Source: Liolophura sinensis
Taxonomy: Eukaryota; Mollusca; Polyplacophora; Chitonida; Chitonidae
Assembly: GCF_032854445.1 (NCBI RefSeq)
Contig: NC_088307.1
Coordinates: 24,439,953 to 24,503,952, forward strand
Reading direction: 5' to 3'
Length of the DNA stretch: 64,000 bases
This document shows positions 33,501-42,500 of this stretch, piece after piece. The notes beneath the pieces were generated by a model. The model ran no database searches, was not told the DNA's origin, and worked only from the letters and a program-made list of their open reading frames with translations. The position numbers were made by a program, and so were the translations under genes. Within the stretch, counting starts at the first letter, position 1; the number at the start of each line of letters is the position of its first letter.

Positions 33501-36500
33501 GTAAATCTTTTTGGAATATCTGCGCAATCGGTGGGTTTTATTGTTTTGCCTCCGCTTTTATTAAACAGTCTAGACGAAGGTGTTGGGAAGACATTTGTGT
33601 TGGTGTGTAATTGTCTTATGCCGGAGGTTGTTTAATTGATGGCCCTCGACATTGTTGTAGTTAACAAATCCTGAATGAAGCGTCACAAGACGTGATTCGA
33701 CCAAGGCGTTTTATAACACAAATGTCGCTATTTTGCTGAAATGCCTTTGTAATTAAGGTGACCGACAAATGAAAATTACAGAGTAATTATTGGGTAATTA
33801 CGGTGCTAGATTAAACTGGCTGTTAAAACAGCGATTGGATCGAGATAACCCGCGAATGGTGTGATAACATTGTTCTTGGCGGGCAGAGGTGTCCGTGATA
33901 GTATCTCCGATCTCGTGAGCCTGTGAAGCAACGCGAGATCTCACGAGAGGTGTTCGAACCGACAATGACCTCAAAAGTTTAGCTGACAATGGACCAATCT
34001 GTCACATTTGTTATCAACTGTTGTCCTTTTCTTATACTCTGCATTGCATCGCTCATGAACGGCATCATCTTAAAGCACAGTCGTGTAATTACAACAAAAT
34101 ATGATTTGGTGTCTGAAATATGTTTACCACTATTATACTTTAGGCTAAATATACTTGGACTCGGAGTGAAAGTTTCATTTCAGAAATATCTGAGTATAAT
34201 ATTTTACTGATATTATATTTTTAGTTTTGTATTAGTTTCATTTTTCAGAAAATCCCACACTACGTTAATATCAATAGTCATAAATCTGGAAGAATATAAG
34301 TCTGTAATTGGACCAAATTGAACAAATGCTTCTGTCGGTCAGATGGGTGTTTTGGTTGTGATAAAATCTACGTAGCTTCTTGCTAGGCTTGTTCGACCAG
34401 TAATTTTGCACGTGTTCCTATAGGCGCCATCTGTTAACATAGATGAGGTTTGCTGATATACAGGGGTGGAAACTAAACCAAAAGCGTATAATAATTTGGA
34501 GGTTTTCAGGCGAAAAATATCTGTTTTAACAGACTATTTATCTCGGACTATTTGAAAAATTAACAACAAACACTTTCATCTATACAAATATCTCCAGTTC
34601 AAAAATCGCAAGACAAATTTCCAAAGCAACGTTCAAAACAAACCACCAAAGAAAGTATATACGCAAAAAGGGAAGTTAGGACACAGTAATGTAAAGACAA
34701 ATAGTGGATAGTTTTTCAATGATGGAGCAAAGATGCAAGTAATATTAGAACAGAAATGCATAGACATTCTGTATTCTTTTTCTTTTTTCGTCCGTAATTA
34801 TTTGCAGCTAAATCATAAACGAAACATTTCAAATGTATATTGAGTAAACATATAAACAGTTAGTTCTTAACTGTATACTTCCTATTTCTGCACAACAAAT
34901 CAAATTGCTAATCTGTATACATATACATGCATCAGTATTTGTGCTGGTCGCTGTTAAGACGACTTGTATGGTTTCTGGGACGAATTCATGCAGCATATGG
35001 TTTGCAGAAAAAAACATCTGACATAATAATTTTCACTGAACAATTTGTAGAAACTATTCCGAATTATCGCTTCCATTAGCAAGCTTGAAGGAGGGTACGT
35101 TTGTAATTACATACCATTTCATAAATTATGCGTTATTTTACATATTTTCCATTTATATATAGACACAATATATGTACACACACCAACTGACTTTTCGTCG
35201 TCATATGACTGAAAAATTGTTAAGTACGACGTTAAACCCCAAGCATAAATACATACATTCATACATTATATATAAATCTTGCTCGCTTTTTGCTAATATA
35301 AACTTTGGGAAAATTTGCCATGCCCTTCCTTGCAAATAAGTCAAGTCTTATTTTTTGGCCTTTCCGGTTTCTTCCACCAAATAAAAATAGTTGGCAAATG
35401 TACATTTTTGGGCTTTGACACTGAACAGTAATCGAAATCACAATTATATAACCTCTTATGTTTCCCCTTTTATCAGTGTTGAACTGTACCGGTACTTCAT
35501 GAGATTCTCTTACGCAAGGCAATCCATACGAATGTCTACAGGAAGAAGATAACCGACTTAACGTGTGTACATTATTTGACATACGTCATCCAATATTGCG
35601 TGCCAGTGCTATACAGTCTAGCCCAGAACGGATTGGCGCATATACACCAGGCCAAAAGGTGTGCGAAATCGGACAACACGAGCAATTGCCATTTATCTCT
35701 TCAGCCTCAGCTGGCGTTTCGTCTATCTCTTCAACGGCTTCATGTGTCTCGAAACTACTCGGTCTGTCCTCTGTCAACATCATGCGTCCCAGTCTTGTTG
35801 GTTTGAATTTCGCGTTTGTCTGGTCGACTGACTATACTGATTATTTTGTCTGACAAGTCCGGGCAATTTTTCCTTGTCTTTACATTAAAACAGAGTTCGC
35901 AATGGCGTGATCACAAAGTTTTATATATTCTGTCAGATTGCAAGAAGATTATAAAGACGCTGTCGTTAAGAAAGGCCATCTTCTTGTGATAGGTGGTTTG
36001 AACGTATAAGACTTAATATATAGGCTCTGCATATTAAACATATATAGACATATCGTGTGTAGATATTTGGTGCACGTGGATGTTACATTCGAATAATTGG
36101 CTGCTAGTGTTCTTTTCAATACTTTTTTTTTAATAACTAAAGAATGACTACTCCACTGTAGTAGTATAACACCATTATATCTAAGCATACTTGCCATATT
36201 TTCTGTATTTTGCTCTGATTCCAATAAATGTATCTGTTTACAGCTAGTACAAATAATTGGCCTGTTGTGTAAATTTTCTATGATTTCTTTTTATATCTTT
36301 TTTCATTTTCAAATAATTAAAGAATGATTACTTATTACTGCCGCCATAGCCTGGTAATCTTAAATGATGTTGCATTAACTGCTTCGTATATTCTGCTTCG
36401 TAGACAAATCAAATCTATTATTCATCTGAAGCCCTGTAAATTTATTGCATATTTTCAGAAATCACTTGGTGCATACGCACATTCGGGTTAGAGATAAATA

Positions 36501-39500
36501 CTATATACACAATACAAAGTTCGAATCCCAACCAAGTCAAGCCTCGTTGTCTTCGGCATATAATGAGTTGTGAACACAGTTGTGAAGTGCAACAGTCCCT
36601 TTCCATGGCATTGTTATCGGTTTGTTGGTTCTATAATTATACCACAAAGCACACGCAAACAGAGTAATTGATCTAACATGTTATAATACCCATATATTTT
36701 CCCGCTACAAGGTTCACTGATTCCTCACAAAGCCGGGTTTACTAATTATTCTCGCCCAGAAAACCGAACTTGGGTCATGGGTAAACACGTTCAGGTTGTA
36801 TCCATCAATATTAAATATTTACATTGTGTTCCGATACTAATCACATACTTGGGACAAGGGTAATTTTTACTGTGTACACACATACGCACTCGATACAAGG
36901 GCTTTATACAGCCACTCAAGCAAGACACGAGTCAATATAACGGTATGTCAGAGATAACTCCCGTTTGTTCGCAGCATCTCAGGTGAAAATCCGTAGGCCT
37001 ACAGACACCGAGCTACAATGAAAAACAGGATTCTGCTAGGACGATGATTAAAGGGAAAGACGACACGGACTTGCTGTCATGCATGCACCGTCATCGGGTG
37101 CACTAACAATAAAAGTGAGAAAAAATGATATAAGTTTACATGGTTGGACAGCGAGCGTTTATTTTAGTCTCTGAGATATCTATAGCGAAGATTGCAGTTT
37201 ATTCTTGAAATTTTAGATAATATTAAAAACAATAATTATGATAGGCTTAATTATAACACATTCAAAAATGAACATCAGTTAATATTAAGCGGCGACCACA
37301 ATGCATCTTTCAATTTTTTAACCCATTTATGGGCGTTTAAAGCAGCCTACATTTCTAAAAAATACCGGTATATATTTTTACAATTGTACGATTCAATATA
37401 ACTAAATTTATCAGTGATTCAAAGCCCTGAAGAAATATGGTGGACAAAGCTTTCTGTTCACAAATATTAGCGTAAAATAAAGGCAAGTCAAGAGAGAAAA
37501 CAGTAACAGAAATATTTACCGGAAATTGCAGATTTTTCATTGTTTTCGACCAGTTAGAATAGGCCCTCTGAAATGTTTGTGTGATATAAAAGCCAAGCCA
37601 AACCAGCATTGTGTAAAACGACGATTTGCTACTCAGGAAATCAAGGCTCCTGAGTAACGAGGACATCGTTAACTGATTTGAACAATTACCGAGCAGAAAA
37701 TACCGCGTTTAAAAACAAGAGGTTAAGTAGAATCCAAGCCGACAAATGACAATGGGCCCAAATGGGCGTTTCCGCTTTTAAATGGCCTAGCGGCACAAGG
37801 TAGCACGAGAGGATTATACACATGAAAACCCTTGACTTGACGGGCACCCGGAACGGACTTTGTCTGCTCAAGTTGTTGGCGGAAAACTTTGACAGCGGCG
37901 TAAAAGCCACTGACACAATCTGATTAGGTCGATGAATGGTCGGTTTTCTGCCCATCTGATCGTTTTCAATACAACCCCTCTCGAGAACTGGAGGGATGTC
38001 CCTTAAGCTTTACAGTGTCCATAATAGACCGTATCGAGTCATGAATATATGGGCGCATTTCAGCCCTTTGCTAGGCAGACTCTCGAGACCCGAGCACATT
38101 TTCCGCCCTCTGTTCCCTAGCACGGTGCAATATTCTACTCAGTTGGAAACTCCATTTGAATGGCGCGGGAACATCTTGTCACCGGAGGCAATGCCCGGGA
38201 CTACCGCCCGGTTGGGGACGCGCACCACCGTCCGGCAATGTCTCGGTCCGTCGACCACGGAAAGGCCGCGCCGCCTAGCGCATTGTGTGCGCGCCCGATT
38301 GCCTAAGGCGTTCGACAAACAATCCGGCTTTTACAACAAGGGTACTGGTTGACTCTTGTTACAATGCAGGCTAATGTTTCCGCAATAACTGATCGACTGA
38401 TGTGTGCTATTCACGCACTCAAAACAAACATTTGACATTATTCAAGCCTGTTCTTTTGAAGTCACTTGTAAATCTGTTGCCCCTTTCCTGCCTGGTCACA
38501 GTCAATTATAAAGTTGTTTGTAAGATATTTTGCCTTTCGTTGAAGTCATGAAGAAACACCCTGACGAAGTTTGACATCAAACAATACTGTCCTTAATAAA
38601 ACAATATTTGCGATTGAACCGTATCGGGATGGAAAAAATTATGAACAATTGCTACCGCACAAGAACATTCAAATGTCACAAGGTTGTTTTCGACCATCTG
38701 TCCAAAAACGTGTAGAACGGTTTTTTTTTTGCATTTGACAATGTTGGCTTCAAATCTCAACCTGCAGCTATCTTTCAAATAATGGCAACATTCTGGTGAG
38801 CTTTTTTTTATTTTAAACATATGCGTGGAAATGTATATCCGTACAGCATACTTGATACAATTGTATGTATGTCAGAGGATAAATAAATAAATATATGAGA
38901 GGAAAACAAGTATGTTGTCTATCGCCCTTAAAGAATATTTAGCTACATATTGTGCTTTAGCATCATTTTACTCCTCCTGACATTTTCTGTGCTTTAAAAG
39001 ACTACATTTGACTTGTTTTTATTTTAATGATGTTTAGTGAATTGATACATAGCCCAGTTAACAACATGCACTGCTCATGCAGTTTTCAGATGAGCACGCG
39101 GAGGTAAAAAACCAAAACCAATGCAGAGAGGAGTTAGATTCGAACGTACGGCTGCCTAGACGAAAGACCACTATATAGTCGTTTAGACTGTGTGGAAAAT
39201 ATTTTAGTAGCTCGTAATAAACAGTATGATTTGGAAATTCTTGTAATTCCAACTGAAACCGTGCGTATGTATTTTAATGTTTCTTTCTTGTTTTGATGAT
39301 TGTGTACTTTCAGAAATTTAAGCATTAGTATGACACAATTAAGTTCGAAAAGAACTGATACCCATTTTGTTGGCTGCATTTTTTGTTTTTGTTACCAGGC
39401 GCATCCTATATTGACCGGCAACCCTCTATTAAATACAGCGGACAAACTTCTCTCTACTGATGTTGGCTAGCTCGATTACCATCCATATCGTGTCCATGAA

Positions 39501-42500
39501 TTATTGGCCGAGTTAGTGAGGGGGATACATTCACGTAAAGAACCTGCAGTCTGATTCAATATTAGTTCAAACCAAATGGGGAATTCCTGGATGACATGAA
39601 ACGTGAAACAAAGCGCCGTGCACGATGGGAGTAAATGCAGCACTTTCCCATACAGACAATTTTATCCTGAATTAAGATCGGGGGAATGCAGAATTTTTTG
39701 GCGACATATTGCTATATATAACCTATTTATGCCCTTCACGATGTACTCAATTTATTTAATTCGAATTTTACGCCGAACTGAAGAATATAAAAATTAGGCG
39801 ACAATGATGACGTTTACAAAATACCAAATCTATTTTTTTAAATTTATAGAAGCCAAAAAAAAAATTGAACTTACGGCTTGTTGTAAACGCGTGTCAGACA
39901 AATATATTAAGAGGATTGCACGCGCATGTTATTGCAAAATTGTACACGTTATAAGCCCGTGCGCTTCTGTATACAAAGAATTTGAAATGTTTTAAGAATT
40001 TTTAAAATTGTTATAAGGCAATTAATACAAGATTATCAGAAATCTCGATCTCGACTTATCTAATACAGTTCTGTGTGAAACTATCTGGCGGGTATTACAT
40101 CCAAAGAGCATCGGACTCTACACAGTTGCGTTATACATAAAATGATATGGGTTTAGCACGCGTGTCCGATAAGATATATTATAAAATACGATACATTAGT
40201 GTGCAAGATATGTTTTAAATGAAATTACGACTTCAGCCGATGCGCTCGGTACAACGTGCCAACAACATAGCACATACAGTATGTGTAAAACTAATATCCA
40301 GCCAATGAGGCCTTTGCGGCATACACGGAACATGTCGCAAAACTGTGTCCTGCAAGTATAGCGGTAATATTACAGGAATAGAGTTGGTATGGTGGCGGTA
40401 TACATCACCCAATCATCGTAACAAATATGGCCAATGATTTTTCAAAAAACTACATAAACGAAATTTCCACCCAATTGTTTTTCGTATATAAATCGTGACG
40501 TCAAATTACATAAGGCATTGTATTTCGACAAACACTCAAGTAAAAACAGGCACCAGGGGGAAAAAACGCCCTTACGAAATTTTGTAATAGTAGAATCTGG
40601 TTTTTTCAAATATTTCATTTAATTGAAAACTAAATCAAGATTACTAAATAGATAATAATTATGATTTTTACACTTGTATATGTGTATGTATGAAACGCAG
40701 TGGTAGATATCCGCAATACACGGTGTAATGCTTTCATGTCCACAACATAATTATATACCGAAAACTATATCGCAGCTATGTAATGGCTTATCGTTTAATT
40801 CTTTCGACAACTGCCTAATACAACCCTCAATCTCTTAAAATGGACCCGTGAGGCAATTATTAATAATGTAAGAGATACAAAATAATCCGTAAGTAAGTCC
40901 AGAGAAGAGAAAGAGAGCCATCTGTCCCTGTGGAGATTGGGCGACAAACGCTAAGGTGAAGCATTTCAGTGGAATTCAAACAGATGTACCCCCAGCGACG
41001 CTCAGGTAGACTTCAAAGAGACCTCGCCTCAGGTGATAACGGCAGGATGAGAGTTAGTGGCGCGTGGCGGGGCACGTGCTAGGGCTAATCGACCTATCCG
41101 GAATTACTCTCGTGCTGAGCTACCTTCAGGGCGGATGACGGAGAGGGGTCGAGCATGTATGGGGGAGGGGGAGAGGGATGGTGATGAGTTTTTATGACTT
41201 CAAAATATGTTTCAAGTTAATTAGAACTGATCATCGTGCTTTCTCGTCAAATACGGAAATAGATTTGTATATTTTGAAAAATTCTATTAACGTTTTGCCG
41301 TCCACACTACTCCTGACTTAACGGGAGGAAATATGACGAAATCATGCAGCTAATGTGGCTTTATACATGTTAATTTAAAAGAAATCAGCATAGTTTTCAG
41401 TACAAAGATTCCTTCTGTGCTGAGTGTTTGTTATTTCAAAAAAATAATCAAGTATTTTTTTCACTTTCGAGTCACAGTTCCGCTATAATTATTTCAAACT
41501 TTTCATTTCACTTATATTTCGAAATGCACTATGTACATGATTAAATTTTAGGGCTAACTTTACTGACAATAATTGTGGTGACAATGAATGTATACGATTT
41601 ATTTAGAAAATAAAGATCTCCTATAACATTAGTATAAGTGAAATTTTACAAAACAGATTGTAACGAAAACGCTATTTTTGTCTTTACAGAACTGGCTGGT
41701 ATACATTTTCCTCCATATAAAACTGACTTAATTGTTGTATGCACTATTTGCACCCAAAAATCTGCTATAAAATGCACAACGAAATCGTTAACACACTGCA
41801 TATCCTCGAAAAATGAAGAAATTCACTCAGTTTCCAACGTATTGAGACGCTGAATATAATGCGTTTGAATCAGAACCAGGAGGAAAAACTTCACAGATGG
41901 AGAGCGAGCGCTGTGACAGCATGTCCCGACGAGCGGTGCAATAACACGCGCGTGCGATCATGGACAACATGAAAACGGTAACTGTAACCCGCGCCGATAT
42001 GGCTCGATGAGTAATAACAGTCAAATACGGGCGGGATTGGCGGAATAGTTCCGAATAGCTGTAAACAACGACCGTGTTCGTAACGGTCTCCAGCACGTGA
42101 GTCCGCTCGATCGTCACGTGCAGCGCATCTGTCCAACTCTCGAATCTCGCGTTAATTTACGGAAGGGGATCAGTTTCACGCGAGTTTGCTTGCTTCTACT
42201 ATGCGCGGAGAGCTGGTAATGCCAAGAAATATCCACTAGACTCAGTCGTGGGAAAAAAGGGCAAAGCTAGAATCGTTTATTTCATTAGAAATTTTAGTAA
42301 CCCAATTTAATCCGGATCACATTTTCATAACAAAGACAGTGACACGGCCTACATAATCTAGTATGAAAATGCATGAATGAAAATTTGCTTGGCTAATTTC
42401 AGCCAAAAATCCTTCCACTGCCGTGAACATCAGTTCGTGGATGAATGGTTACCCCCCGAGAAAATTCGTGCGAACAAAATTCCACGATTCTAATTAACTT

